A stretch of 64,000 nucleotides of DNA from Chelonoidis abingdonii (Eukaryota; Chordata; Testudines; Testudinidae), in the NCBI RefSeq assembly GCF_003597395.2, contig NC_133771.1:44053162-44117161 (forward strand), given 5' to 3'. Below the pieces are notes generated by a model. The model ran no database searches, was not told the origin of the DNA, and saw only the letters and a program-made list of their open reading frames with translations. Of this stretch, positions 23,758 through 37,049 are shown one piece after another. Position numbers and translations under genes: made by a program. Every line of letters starts with the position of its first letter. The stretch's first letter is position 1.

Positions 23758-26363
23758 CTGAGTGAAAACTCCAACAGCTTCTATTCATTATTTTTTTTTA
23801 TTTTATTCAGCTGACACAATGTGGCCTGAGGGAAAGCCACCAGATTCCAGGTTTTGAGTTTGTTTGTGTGTAAGGGTAAGACAGTGAGTTTGAAAGAGTT
23901 TCAGAACTTTGTTTTCACTCCTATGCTCTTCTAGATGTTTAAGTTATTGTACAATATGAAGTAGACTAGATTCAACTTCAGTTCAAGATTCTATTACATC
24001 CTTATTTAACACTTTTATTCAGGATTTAGAAATTAAATTTTTCCTCTAATTAAGATCTTTACCTTCAGCTTCCAACTCTCACTATTTCCTACCTCTTCAC
24101 AATCATTTAGGTAGAAAACTTTTACAACTCACAACTAAAACTGAGCAATGCAACATATTTACAATAATAGAATTGTCTAGATGCCAAAACACTATCATAG
24201 CTGAGAAATTTTTTACACTATCTATTCTTCCACTCTGCAAGGTCTGACCTATTCTTCCCAGTAATCAAATGCTGGCCAGATATGCTAAATATTGAAGCTG
24301 ACAAATATGAATGTTAGTAACAATAATATTAAACCATGAAAATCAAAATAACCACATATAGTCCTGAGTCTATATCAACATCAGGACACCATTGGATGGG
24401 TGCAAAAATTGAAGGTTGAAGGCTCTTTTGGATCAGTTATTAAAGAAAACCCAAGTGTTCCAGTTCAAGGTAATCACTTCACTGACATCAGCTTTCTCTA
24501 GAAAAATACCTATTTTTTAGAACTCCAGGAATCCTGATATGGAAAACTCATTTCAGACACCTGGTATTTTGCCATTGTTAGTTCTTTCCACCTGATCCCA
24601 AATGCAGTTCCTTCTTTCAAAAAAAATAAAATAAAATAAAAAGTTTCTAGCTTTAAACTCAAATAGGAACAAATAGGTTTCCGGAAGTTATTGTTTTGGC
24701 ATTGAGTGAAAGACACTGTTTTGTCCACTGTGCGTTTGACCATCCCTGCTTAAATTGTGTGGGAAAACGTGATTCTAATTTATTCTCTACAGAAACAAAA
24801 GGCTTTTTTTTTTTTCTGGGGAGGAAGAGTAAGAAGAGGTACCTGGCTTCAGTCTTATCACTCTTTGATATTTGAAACCTTGGAAGGTTTAGTGGGTAGC
24901 TGAAAAGCCTTTACTTGTGGATTGGCAGTGTATGGAAAATAAAATAACTTTGTTTTGATTAGATGCAGGCAAGCATGTTATCTTACACAGTATGTCTAAG
25001 ACTCATTTAAGAGGATGGAGTCACCTTGTGTGAGGTTAAGTCAAACTCTTATGATCAGATTTTCAATTCTGGACATTACATTTTAGATCTTCAGTCATGA
25101 AATTAGGACTTTGCATTCTTCATCTCAGAACAGCAGGGAAAACTGAATGTGACAGTGCTAATTTGTGATAAGTGTTTTCTGCTCAAAATCAAGAGAAAGT
25201 GGGCTGCCTACAAAGGGGGAGAACACTGTCAAATGTATGAGGATTAGAAACCGACTGAAAAGGAAACAACCTTATTATGGGACACAGGATCAGAGGAATA
25301 TTTGTATTCAGCTCAATTCTCAACACGGAAATGAGCACTCATAAAGTCACAGCATGTGTTGAGTTTCCTCTGGTGACAGGAACACAAGTGCAGTGGTCAG
25401 CCTCTGCAAGGAGACTACCCTGATTGTTACTCAGATACTGTGCTGTATTGCTTGTTATTTAAACTTGCAATCTATTAGCTTTACCAAACAACTGTGTCTG
25501 TATCTTTTATTGTTTGTCATTCTGTGACATTAGTAAGATTCTATTTTAATTTGAATATCAATTTAAGGTTAAATACAGCTGACACAGCAGCACACAACAC
25601 TAGTACTTTACACTAGAATGACATAGGCTTCCTGCTAATTAGAAAACAGGAATGTTAAGTCCAGCTGAGGGAGTGCCTGAGGCTCCATCATGTTCCCTCC
25701 AAAACTCCTACAAATGTCTAGGCAAGGAAAATTTTAATTGGATAGAAAAGATTCAGGCAACTATAACAACAGAAATTATAAAAAACAACACTGACATTTT
25801 TGATCCAAACAAATAAAGGTCACAATGAAGTAAGTTGTGGCTACTCCATATGGCATTTTCAAGCTTATGTCTTTCCATCTGGTGCTTCATTGATGTCTTC
25901 CAAGCTTGGGAACTTAAAACAGCTGAAAAAGGCCTCTTACATTCTTTGGACCTTTTTAGTCCTTCCACTGCTGTTCAATAAAATTCAGAGCAGAGAGAAA
26001 GGAAAACTCTGAGACATTTTGCTGAACTATGTTTAAAAAGGATTAAAACAATAATAGAGTACATAATAATATGTACACATCTTTGGATTAATTCTTGAGG
26101 CTAAAATGATCCATTAATCATCTTGGCAGAAGAAACTTTTTACTTCCCAACTTTTTGGTAGATAAAGGACACTTAAAAATAGACCAAGCTAAAGAAATTT
26201 AATTTATTGTTTGAGGGTAGATACTTGATACCAACCAGCCTAAGGCTTTGTTTTTGTTCTCCCCCACTAAAAAATATGATCATAATCAATTCCTGCAATA
26301 CCAATGTGGATGCCTTCTATACACTGTAACAGACATTCCCTCTCCCACATTTCCACACTTAGA
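23758..26363. other. Intronic sequence without a recognised gene
   Basis: AT-rich non-coding DNA. No repeat with clear termini and no frame with a recognisable motif was seen. Confidence 0.5.
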
Positions 26364-26650
26364 AATCATAGAAATGATGGTTGAAAGGGACCTCAAGAGG
26401 TAATCTAATCCATCTCCTTGCACTGAGGGGCAGGACTAACTATACCTAGACCATGTCTGAAAGGTGTTTGTCTAAACTGGACTTAACAATCTCCAGTGAT
26501 GGGGATTCCACAGCCTCCCTAGGTAACTTGTTCCAGTGCTTAATTACCCTTTCAGTTAGGAAACTTTTCCTAATATCTAACCTAAATCCTTGCTGCAAAT
26601 TAAGTCAATTACTTCTTGTCTTTCCCTTGGTGGACACAGAGAACAAGCCC
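26364..26650 (-). mobile_element. CR1 LINE, 3' end fragment
   Basis: On plus it begins with an AAATCATAGAAATGATGGTT block and GAAAGGGACCTCAAGAGGTA, then passes GGGGATTCCACAGCCTCCCT and TTTTCCTAATATCTAACCTA. These are the reverse of conserved CR1 3' blocks, so the element lies on minus. Confidence 0.88.
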
Positions 26651-27959
26651 TACTTCAATTGTATATATAGTGTTTACGTATAGTTATGTCTTAAAAAAAC
26701 CCAAAGAAACAAGGTTACTACTTTTCTTCTATCCCCAAACCCAGGCACTGCCAATTCTACTACATTGCTAAACTGCTACCAAATTTGCTCCCGCAGGTCA
26801 TAGCAGCCTTAGTCAATCAGGGCTAGGTTGAAATGCTAGTCTAATGTTTACTGTCCATGTATTGTGGAATACAAAGTACTTCAGGATGACTGGCTGATAA
26901 CAACTTGAGCCTTGAGGAATCAAGAACTTCCCATTTATCTCACTCCTAGCTGGGATATACCACAGATCCCTCCATCATCCTACTAAACACTGAACCTCCA
27001 TCCACTGTATTATATCTGTTCCTCCAGAATTATCTGTAGTTAGTTACTGATCAAGGAGAGAGATCACTACAAAATTTTAATCTTCATTTACAATTTTTCT
27101 TGCCTTCCTGAGCCTTCCTACATAAACGATTTGACTGACAATTGAATTCCCCATATATTTGATGCCAAGATCTGCTCACATTCTGACTAGTACAAGGCAT
27201 GATTGTATACTTACTTAGTCTATGGATTTCTGTATCATTGTTTTGCTAATGAGATATTGAAACTAAGATGAGCACCATTTTTCTGCTTTCATGGGTCATT
27301 CAACTCACTTATTATAGTGTTTTTAATTTCAGCATCATATAAAGAGCCTCAGAATGTTAAAAAGCAAAAAAAGCATTTGCACAAGCACCAGAATTGAGTT
27401 CAGTGTTGTTAATCATGCATTTTGGTAGTTCTAAAATCTGATGTTATTAATTGCTTCATTACTGGTTTTGCATATAGATGACTGAAAAAAGGACCACAAA
27501 GACAATACGTTAATGGCAGGTGATGTACTCTTTGTGGGCATCTAAAACTGAGAAATCAGATATAGATTCGATGGATTTATTTGGCATTAGATTTATTAAG
27601 CCAACAATTACCAGATCCCTTTAACAGTCTTATAGTTGTCACCAGTCTATTTTATTCACTTTACAGAAAAACAAAAACAACCCAAATAGAACTTCTGACC
27701 TTATAAAATTTCTACTCTGCTAGAAAATTTACGATAAAGTTCTAGTGTATAGAAAACAAGGGACTCCATGTTCACTTTTACAACTGCACTTGCACCCACA
27801 GATGAGTGAAATCTACCTACATGAAATATTTCTTAGGTTCCCCTAATACTGCAGAATTTCTTCCCTATGGGTCCATGGAGTTTAAGTTTACTGCAACTGG
27901 AGGAAGCAGGACTACAGTGAAAGGAGACAAGAGAGGGAAACCTGAAACATATTCTCACC
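26651..27959. other. Intronic sequence without a recognised gene
   Basis: AT-rich non-coding DNA, with nothing recognised. Confidence 0.5.
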
Positions 27960-28490
27960 AGTAACTGCACACCGCACCATAGTAACTCTAGCTCAGGAAC
28001 CAATCCATGCAACAAACCTCGATGCCAACTCTGCCCACATATCTACACCAGCGACACCATCACAGGACCTAACCAGATCAGCCACACCATCACTGGTTCA
28101 TTCACCTGCACGTCCACCAATGTAATATACGCCATCATATGCCAGCAATGCCCCTCTGCTATGTACATCGGCCAAACTGGACAGTCACTACGGAAAAGGA
28201 TAAATGGACACAAATCAGATATCAGGAATGGCAATATACAAAAACCTGTAGGAGAGCACTTCAACCTCCCTGGCCACACTATAGCAGACCTTAAGGTGGC
28301 CATCCTGCAGCAAAAAAACTTCAGGACCAGACTTCAAAGAGAAACTGCTGAGCTTCAGTTCATCTGCAAATTTGACACCATCAGCTCAGGATTAAACAAA
28401 GACTGTGAATGGCTTGCCAGCTACAAAACCAGTTTCTCCTCCCTTGGTTTTCACACCTCAACTGCTAGAACAGGGCCTCATCCTCCCTGA
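27960..28490 (+). pseudogene. Penelope-like retroelement, C-terminal GIY-YIG endonuclease part
   Basis: An open frame of 177 codons with no internal stop encodes the C-terminal end of a Penelope-like polyprotein. A Cys-rich lead (NPCNKPRCQLCPHI) is followed by VIYAIICQQC, then YIGQTGQSLRKRINGHKSDI, the GIY-YIG nuclease core with its conserved Arg, then PVGEHFNLPGHT and a C-terminal RETAELQFICKF helix with a Glu. The frame ends at a TGA at about 28488-28490. The reverse transcriptase domain expected upstream is missing, so the copy is 5'-truncated. GIY-YIG retroelements of this type are the Penelope order; the nuclease nicks the target for priming. The intact frame may mean a fairly recent insertion. 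Confidence 0.85.
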
Positions 28491-28650
28491 TTGAATTAAC
28501 CTCATTATCTCTATGTTGCCTGCACATATATACCTGCCCCTGGAAATTTCCACTTCATGCATCTGACGAAGTGGGTATTCACCTACGAAAGCTCATGCTC
28601 CAAAACGTCTGTTAGTCTATAAGGTGCCACAGGATTCTTTGCTGCTTTTT
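28491..28650 (+). mobile_element. Penelope-like element 3' end
   Basis: The non-coding tail follows the GIY-YIG frame directly. It contains the hammerhead-like motif (28559-28598), then GTCTGTTAGTCTATAAGGTG and CCACAGGATTCTTTGCTGC, ending in a T-rich stretch. Two further copies of this tail lie in inverted order at 49112-49313. Confidence 0.8.
28559..28598 (+). ncRNA. Hammerhead-like ribozyme motif in the Penelope 3' end
   Basis: Parts in order: GCAT (stem I strand, 28559-28562), CTGACGA (core box, 28563-28569), one extra A, GTGGGT-ATTC-ACCTAC (stem II hairpin with one G-U pair), GAAA (28587-28590), a very short GCT turn, C28594 as the predicted cleavage base, and ATGC (28595-28598), which pairs with the first GCAT. 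The CUGANGA and GAAA boxes and the near-absent stem III fit the hammerheads described in Penelope-like elements. The extra A before stem II departs from the usual core, so activity is uncertain. Confidence 0.55.
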
Positions 28651-29521
28651 AAGAGAGGGAAAGTGGCAACACTCTCTTGGATCTTCTGCCCCCAATCCAT
28701 GAAGAAAGTCAGCGTCAGCACAAGTTCATATAGATTGAGGTTAATTCTCTCTGTATGCTGCAGATCCCCACCTTAACGAGAGTTCTAAGAGACACAGCAG
28801 AGAGAGGAGACCATGCAAGCACAGTTTCCATCACTCCCAAAGACCACTGCAGAAGTTGGTGGGGCAGGGTAATGGAGAGGAGACACAAGTAAACTTGCCT
28901 ATCGGACTCTTACTTTCTGCTGATCTTATGAGATCCCTGAATTCTGGACAGGATCCCCATCTTTTTCTACAGGGTCAGAGGCAAACTGGGCAACCATGCG
29001 GCTAAGAAATCATGAGATTCATCAGTTTTTCAGCTCATGGTATTACCTCTCCCTTACATAAGTTATTCTTGTTTATGAGACAATGAGGCCCAAAGTTCTT
29101 GTCTTTTAAGCCCTAACATTTTTCTTCCTACATTTGGTTGCTCAGGTTAAGTGCCCACTTTTAAAAATCTCACTAATTTCTGCCAGAGTAGGACACTAAT
29201 ATACTCAATCCGTAGTACATATATGTCACATTTTCTTTTTTTTTTAAATCAATCCCCACTGTTCTGTTCACCAAAGAATAACGCTTTCCTAGTGTGCAAA
29301 GATTCAAAATATTGCTTTTATTAATGTACTTAAATTCCTCACCAACCCAGCTGTGTTTGAAATTAAAATGTAATCTCATAAACAGTATAGAGACTAGGTA
29401 CTAATATTCCTCATTTTTGTGAGAAACCATGTCAGCCAACTAGAATGGTTACATATCTCTCTTTAAAACAAACACCCTTCTCTCACCCTCCAAAGCTACA
29501 TGTTTTTTGTAAGCTACTTAC
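28651..29521. other. Intronic sequence without a recognised gene
   Basis: Non-coding DNA between the Penelope tail and the CUB exon donor. Nothing recognised. Confidence 0.5.
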
Positions 29522-29678
29522 TGGTGTATGTGAGCTGAAATCCTTGGTCAGTATCAGATCCATTGGTATTAAATTCTATCCACAAATGGTTAGAGGTGCT
29601 ATTCAGGAACAGTCCCATCAGTTCATTTTTAGTGAAGACCCCCAGAGGACGAGAAGAACTGTCTTTTCCATCATACAC
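29522..29678 (-). CDS. CSMD3: CSMD-family exon: second half of the same CUB domain
   Basis: This 157-nt exon encodes 52 codons plus one base, from VYDGKDSSSRPLG to GFQLTYT. It completes the CUB domain begun in the exon at 45085-45254: the HEGDIVK end joins VYDGKD, the usual acidic turn of CUB domains. The minus-strand acceptor reads TTTTTACAAG and the donor is GTAAGT, both strong. Entry is phase 0, matching the upstream exon, and exit is phase 1, the usual CUB-to-sushi boundary phase. Two N-glycosylation sequons are visible (NST at residues 26-28, NGS at 39-41). There is no cysteine, so this CUB keeps only its first disulfide. The following sushi exon should lie at a lower coordinate but was not found down to position 1, so the next intron probably exceeds 29 kb. 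Confidence 0.88.
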
Positions 29679-32600
29679 CTTGTAAAAATCAAATCACAGC
29701 ATGAAACTGTTTGTTATTTTTCTAGTAATTGAATTAGTTTAATTTACTTTTAAACAATAGCTATGAAGCTGCTTCTAAGATAGATAGCCTTTTCTTACAA
29801 CCAGTTCCTAAACAATCTGTAACCGTGGCACAGAAAAGACATTTTTTTCTTAAATGTCTTTCTTAGTTTTGCATTCAGATGAAAGACAAAAATATTCCAC
29901 AATATATATATATAGTCCATATATATACACAAACATTTTGTGAGCTTATCTGGAATAAAATTAATATTTATACATGGATCTATCCTCAGAGGTTTCATAA
30001 CCTCACCCTTTTTCCCCCCATAATCCATTTACAAAAGCTGAAAAGGTTTGTGACATTTCAGTCAAGAGTGTCTTTTCTAAAATCATTGTCAAAGCAGGGA
30101 TGAGGTGAACCTTCTTCCACTCTGTTCCCTCGTGTCTGAATATATTAAAAGCTAGATTGAGGCACTGAAGCCAAACTGTCACTTTTTATTTCAGACTCTG
30201 TGCCTGAGGTAATAATTTGATATCACATCAGAGAGATGTATGCTTCACTATCCAAACAAACTACAGGGAAGTTTGTTTTTAATATGCAACAGGAAAAATC
30301 AACAACATTAACCACTATGCTTTTAAAATTGTTCAATCAAAGAAATGTGCTTTTGATTGGCCATGAATACAGGACTCATACTAAGGGAACCTGGTATTGA
30401 TTTTGGATTTTTTATGTTTTCCTCTAGTATTAAAAAAAAAATAAAAATAAAAATCAAAGCCCTCAAGTCCCCAAATGGTCCCCTGTGGTATTTTTGAGGA
30501 CACTAAATGAATTCAGTAAACTATTTTTTTCTTATTATTACATAAAGCATATATACTTTCATTGAATTTATGCTTCCATAAAAAGATTTATTCCCTATGA
30601 GAATATTTGTACAGGATCAGTGAAAAAATGTGTTTCTACAATAAGATGACAACTCTATACATTTGGTTTCTAATGTACAATAAAAACTCTACCCTGATTA
30701 CCCAGTTTTGCTGTGTTGCCTAATGTGACTGCAGCTGAGCTGTATAAGAATCCCTGTTTGTGTTCCCCTTTCCTTAAACTCTGTCTATTCGTTTGTGTAT
30801 CCGTAGGCTGGTCTACACTGGGAATCTGCCCTGATTCCAGCCCTCAATGATCAGTCACTTGTTTAATTGCACCTCTGCAGATTGCTAGTTTAGACAAAGT
30901 AAGTCATCATTTGCACCAGGATGGCGTATTACTGCTTGAAACCAAAACAAGATGCATTGGTGAAAATCTATTTATATTGTCTAAACTGGGGAAGGTTGTA
31001 CTAAAGCAGCCACACTGGTGACTGACTGCCAATAGCTGGAATCGGAAAAGTCCCCATGAGATCTTTGGGAATAAATGTCTGGAAAGTTCATCATGAGTAC
31101 CAACAAATTAATACGGATATTGATTTCTGGACAGGTCTATGAAAACTGATTAGCTTGATAAAAATATTTAGATGTAAAGAATGAACTTTCTGACTGTAAC
31201 AGGTAAAGATGCATGTGGACAATGCATTATTCAGGGCTTTACCTGTGCAATATGTAGAGCACACAGATGTGTATTAACCACAGCACTAATGAGAATTTCA
31301 TAGATTGCATCTTGGGCCCTTCAGGCAGACATATCGCTGCGCCCACACAGAGCCCCCATTAAACTCAGGGAGTTCCTGCTAATGTGTCTGTCCTTGCAGG
31401 ACTGGAACCATGGGTAGCATGCTAAGAATATCTCACAAAATGTGTCCAGCTCTTCATATAGTGGTGCTGTGCTGATCTGACCCAGGACAAACTACAGTTC
31501 TTTTAACATGTTAATTAAAAGTTATGTATCTGAGGATTGTAAATCTGTTGTGAAAACTGAATTCATGTATAGAGGCACTGTGGAATTTATTTTAAAACAC
31601 TTTGATTAAATACACTTTGCAATTCACTGGGTTTGTAAAAGGCAAAATATATTTTGCCTGTTTTTAGACATCATGTGAATTACCTTTATTTAATGTCACG
31701 GGTACCACTTGCAATTATTATTTAAAAAAAAAGTGATCTGGTTATTAGTCTTTAAAAGAGGGGGGAAAATAGCTGCTATCTAGGAACTCACAACCCACTA
31801 CAGTTTTACAGCAAGTTTCTATGTATAGGGTTATGGTAATCATAATGGCTTCATATAAAGGAATGATAAGACATTTAGTGAGACATCCCCTCTGTAAAGG
31901 TCTCCTCTCTTGCTTACCTCTGTGTTAGAGATACTTTTATTATCACCACTGTGCTTTGGTATAAGATATATAGTACCAGTTCCCAAACTTCACTTTGACA
32001 CACCTTGAAGCACCATTGCATTAACTAAAGCTGAGATGACTGGAAACAATGAAGAAAGAGCAGTAATAAAGCAACTGCTTATTTTACTTAAGTAATTTGT
32101 TTGTCCTATGGTTGCTATCATTAAATAGATTCTATCAACTAGTTGATAGTTTCTAGTTTGCTTTTACCTCAGAGTTATTTGTGATAATCTCTTCAAAAAT
32201 ATAATGCATTTCTCTTTTGATCCTCCTCATCATTTACTACGTTTCAGTACACAGGTGTGTGCAAAAGTGGTTTACAGAAAAAGTAAGAGACAGGATGAAA
32301 TCCTGGCCCCACTGAAGTAAATGGCAAAACTATTATTGACGTCAATATACTCAGCATTTCATCTATAGTTCCTAGAGCGAATAGTTTACAATCTGCATTT
32401 TAGACATGACAAAATTAAATATATTAAATTAATAAAGTGGGGATTAGAGGAAGAATGGTTTAGAATTACAATAACAATTTAACCTAGTTATGTGGTTTAG
32501 GTATTTTCACATAACCGTGGTTCTGTTTTAATTTTTTTTTTATTTGAATCCTCATCCCCTGCCCCCCAAGCTACTATCGTTCCCTTCCCTACATTTTCAA

Positions 32601-33391
32601 ACTTTGGCCCAAACATGCAAACCTTCACCCACGAGTACTTCTTAATCACACAAATAGGCCCACTGAAGTCAACAGTCTTGATCCTAAATCCCTTATTCAT
32701 GTCATTAGTACTTACTCATGCAGGTAATTCTAATGATGTTAATCAATAATAACTTGATAAACTGGTTTGTTTTGTTGTGAAACAATTAATTTCTATATCT
32801 AGGCATAATTCCTACAATTATCAATGATGTCGGCAGTAAAGCTGGTCTCATTTTTTTTTTCAAATGAAAATATTTTTCTTCAAAAAACAAGTATTAGTTA
32901 AAATATTTTTTTCCAAAAACATTTTAATCTTTAAAAAAAAAAGTTTTTTTTAATGGAAACTATTTTAAAAATTAGCATTTTTTTTTAGTTTGCTCCCTTG
33001 TTTTTCATTTTTTTTTTTGACTTTTTCATTTCCAATTTGAATTGGTCAGCTTAGTCACATAGAGAGCTTTTAATTAAATCTCATGTTTTCATTTTTGAAT
33101 AGCAACATGAAAAAAAAAAGTACTAAGTTCAAAAATTCCTATTGAGCCAAAGGGAGTTTACACACCATGTTTTGCAAGTGTGCCAAAATGATGGCTTTTT
33201 TGTTAGGTTTTACCCTATAGGATGATAATTTCCTTAAAATATATAACTAGAAATCGTAATTAAAAAAATAGAATTGTTCAAAAACCCAGATTAGACAATA
33301 TACAAATGTTTCTCTTTATAACTCTTGGGAACTAGCTAGCTGAGATAATTGAATATGGGCTATAGAGCATTTCATCAATGTTATTGCTTCC
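29679..33391. other. Intron between the two CUB exons, left part
   Basis: Mostly AT-rich non-coding DNA. About 30808-31050 begins GGCTGGTCTACACTGGG, close to the Harbinger TIR at 7914, and may be a decayed MITE; no matching right end is clear. About 32290-32345 resembles a short dispersed repeat. Homopolymer-rich A/T stretches lie at about 32850-33120. Confidence 0.4.
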
Positions 33392-34387
33392 ACTCTTGGA
33401 GGAATTCTATGCCACTGCACATGCACCAAATTCATATCCCCTGGCAGACTTCTTTTTTTTCTCTGCAAAATATAGATTCTGCTGGAGAGATGTTGCAGTT
33501 ACATCTTTTGCCCACCAGGGCCTGCTGTGGTGCCAGGAGAGAGGGCAGCCAATTGGTGGAGAGAGACAAGGAAGAGGCTGTGTTCCTCACAGTGGGGCCA
33601 GGAGAGGAGGTATGGGACAGACAGCGCGAGGTACAGGGGGTTGCTGGAGGGTCACAGACTGGGGTTCAGAAGGGCTAGTGGAGGTGGGCAGACCAGGGCG
33701 CAGGCTCAGGAGCTAGTGGGGTGACAGCATTGATCTTGGGGCTGAATGGGAGGGGGCACGTAGGACCACAGTGGGATGTGTGGTAGGAAGCTCTAGAGAC
33801 ACAGGAGATTGGGGGGGCGGGTTCCAGGGACCCAGTGGGAGGGGAAAGAGGCTGCAAGGACATCGGGAGATTGGGGCAGATGTGCCTGACTGAATGGGAG
33901 AGGCTAGGGGTCAGCCAGGGGCTGCATAGAGGAGGCTCCCCAACTCCCTAAGAATCCTCCTGTCCCTCCACTCAAAAACCTTCTTCCATACTTCTCCCAC
34001 CCACACCCAACAATGCTCCAGGTTGACTCTCCAGCTCCTTCCCTCTCCCTCAGCTCCTCCATTACCCCTGAGCCCTGTGTACTGACTTCTGAGGGATACT
34101 GAAAATACATTTCTGTATTGTAGTTTAAATGAATTACTCAAAGTTCTGTATTAATATGCTTAGTAAGGAACCTGTTGGTCCAAAAAATACAACCATTTCC
34201 TGAATCTTTTTCTTTTTTTGTCTGTATTGTTACAGACATACTTGATGAAAGGTATTTTGAAATAAATTACAAAAAATAATTGAAACTTGCATGATTATAT
34301 TGTATTATTTTGACAAACAATATATTCAGAATTTTAAAACATTTGTGGAGAATTTTTCCTTTTTTGGTGCAGAATTTCCCCAGGAGT
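33392..34387. mobile_element. Non-autonomous inverted-repeat element, about 1 kb
   Basis: The left end ACTCTTGGAGGAATTCTATG matches the reverse of the right end, ACTCCTGGGGAAATTCTGCA (15 of 20 identical). The interior is GC-rich on the left half (GGGGCCAGGAGAGGAGGTAT and similar) and pyrimidine-rich in the middle. No transposase is present. A GCTTC pentamer lies next to both ends, but a clean target duplication cannot be set. The superfamily is undecided; a hAT origin is possible. Confidence 0.65.
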
Positions 34388-35933
34388 AAGCTTCTCAAAG
34401 TTAAACTCCAGCTTTGATCAATATGAAGTTTAAAGTCCTTACAAGCTGATGTCTGTTCTGTGACCTATGTAAGTTATCTGGTGTTTGGAGTCCAAAATTT
34501 AGTGGACAGCTTTTCATATTGTAGAAAATACTGTCAACATTGGACATTTTATTGAAAGTCTCTATTAAGAGGTCCATGCTAGGAGACCATAATGCCAAGG
34601 AGCAACCCACAGAGAAACTTCATACCATTCAGGGCTGAGGCATGTTTGCTGAGGCCATGTAGGAAGCTTATACTTTTATTGTCCATGCTATGCTTAATTT
34701 GTGGGAAAAGACAGGGTTTCAGCTTCCAATGTCACCATTTAAACAAGTAGAACAACAGATGTTAATTCAAAAAAATCCACTATACTAGTGTACATTTTTA
34801 TTTATATTGACAATGGAAAGAAACAGTTAATACTCTGCTCAAAAATCATCTTTCTGTGCCTAGGCTTTTCATGATCATGTTCAATCCAACATATTTAAAA
34901 TCCCAGTTGCTTTGAAAGGCATTTCCTAACCTACCAGTGAATTTAAGTGAACAACATTGAGTTCCTATAAAATGCACTTTCTCCTTCTAGGGCAGGCGGC
35001 GTTTTCAAAAGAGATTAGTGATTTTTGGGTCCCTCCATTTTTTGGATACTCCACTCAAGTCACTTAAAGGATCCAGATTTTCAGAAAGTACTTAGCCTTT
35101 GAAAATCAGGTCCCAAAGGTACCTTAATTGGGCACCTGAAAGCAAGGGACAGGATTTTAGTCAATATTTAATGCTACATATGCTCTGCTTTGTAGGAGTA
35201 AGCATTGAGGGTCAACTTTTTAAAGGTACTTGGGATTTGGGAACCTAGGCACTTTTGAAAACCCCACTTGGCACCTATCAGCATCATTAGGCACCTAAAT
35301 ACCTTAAAAATAAGGCTTTAGGTGCCTATCTGCATCTTTAGGCATGTCAGTACCATTGCATATCTGTCCCTAAGAGCCTTACCTCTGAAATCTCATGCCT
35401 TTTGTCATGCCATGTCCTTAACAACCTCATATTTTTAACCTAAATCATCCTGCTTAGAAAGTGATGATGAATTGATTGGGAGATGCCCTGGCATCATTCA
35501 GCCTTGAAAAATCTTCTCCCTTCAAGTAACTAGACATTATTTATGACCATTGATTTAAAGGGCCTGTGCAAGTGTATGAGTGGCAATAGAAGTGGAAGCA
35601 CAAAAAACAAGTTATATGGACAAGATGAGGGAATGTTTAAGTATCCTAAATTGAGACTGGATTCCTCAAGTGCCAAGGACCTGAGGATTGTTCACAGCCA
35701 GCAGAAAAGGATATTTGCGTTAGAATCTCTTAACATAATGGACAATTTTCTTATTCTTACCTCTATAAACAGTAAAGGGTGAGGAATAGGTAGGCTCTGA
35801 AATTGTATGGACTATCCCAGCTTGATGAGCTCTAGGTGTGGAGCGATAAGATTCTAGTCCCCCTGAAAACAACAAAGCCGGTCCCCCAAAAAAGGAATAA
35901 AGATCATGCACATATCACCATAATGGCTCTCAA
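34388..35933. other. Intronic sequence with a dispersed repeat
   Basis: About 35010-35350 holds repeated GGCACCTAAA- and TAGGCACC-type words and AAAATCAGGTCCC, typical of a dispersed reptile repeat of unknown class. The rest is unassigned. Confidence 0.4.
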
Positions 35934-36800
35934 TCAAGACCTCAGAATGACTGCTTGGAGGTAAGCATAACTATTGTTTGCATGTCCTTTGGAATCCCTG
36001 ATGCCTACAACCAAGAAGCTATATGCATAGGAATGTATGTTGCCATGCACCTCACTGCTGTATCCAAGGCACATAGTAACTGCCTGAAAGGAAATCCACA
36101 CTACCACCTGATTTTCAGCAATTATAGATTTGAGCTCTTCCCTGCTGTCTTGAGGGAGTTTATCCAAACTGTCTAATACTTTATGCCAATTCAGGTAGCC
36201 ATTTGCCATTAACGAGGTCTAATAATCAGAGATACGTAAAGTGAAGACTTGCTGACCAGAAATTTTTCCTTCCAAATAAATCTGGACATTTTGGGGTTTT
36301 TTTGTCTCTGGGTGTTGTTTTCAGCACCCCTTGTTGCCTGATCCCTGTCTAGGGAACCTGGGACTGGATAGGTATAAAAATAATCAAATCCAGATGAAGG
36401 TTACCTGATAGCATCTGTCCACTTTTTTTGGAGGCTGGTGCAATAAATGCCGGTGTCTGACAGATATATCTTGCTGTCTACAATAAACCATTGTTATTTG
36501 GCACAGCCAAACAACTAGGCAATAATATGTGTAAGATATTTAAGAGTTTGCGATTTTTCCTGCATCACCTTCTCAGGTATTTAACATGTGGTGGAAAAGA
36601 TCCTGAAATATTTGGCTGTCTTCAGGCTGAGATAGTGTTGCAGGCACTACAGCTTTGTCCAGAGAAGATAAGGCAATACCTGTCAAAATTTTCTGCCTAT
36701 TAGTCTGAGGTTGCTTTTAATTTGATACCTACTCTTGTTGCTCAATGTGGGAGAGAACCACCTATACCTAAGAAGCTATTTGAGCTACTGAAAAGGAGGT
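35934..36800 (-). pseudogene. DIRS-like retroelement ORF1 remnant
   Basis: On minus, an early block (QPEDSQIFQDLFHHMLN, about 36680-36590) is followed by LCQITMVYCRQQDIS and PKKVDRCYQV (about 36510-36400), LDKLPQDSREELKSIIAENQ (about 36170-36110) and, in a shifted frame, ALDTAVRCMATYIPMHIASW and ASGIPKDMQTI (about 36070-35960). In this order these match my memory of the first protein of DIRS-type elements common in turtles. Stops and frame changes separate them. DIRS elements integrate with a tyrosine recombinase rather than an integrase. Neither the recombinase nor the reverse transcriptase part is visible here. Confidence 0.55.
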
Positions 36801-37049
36801 GAATCTCATCCTCAAATGGGCAACAGATAAAATTTTTCTGTCAGGCTGCATGCACCAATGGCTCTGTAGGGTCAGAACTGGGATGGGAATGAGAACTAGG
36901 GCCTAGGGAGTGCATGCCATGGGCATGCAAGCTTAGAACCTCTAGACCTGTCATACTAGGAACTTCTTTCTGTCAGAGCCAAAAGATCATAGGAATGGGA
37001 CATCGGAAAGTAGGCAGTGGACACCTTCCTGAGGTATTTGGAGGCTGAT

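Noticed and set aside
33349..33724. Three plus frames of 65-112 codons
   Set aside because: They lie in the left half of the 1 kb inverted-repeat element and have no recognisable domain.
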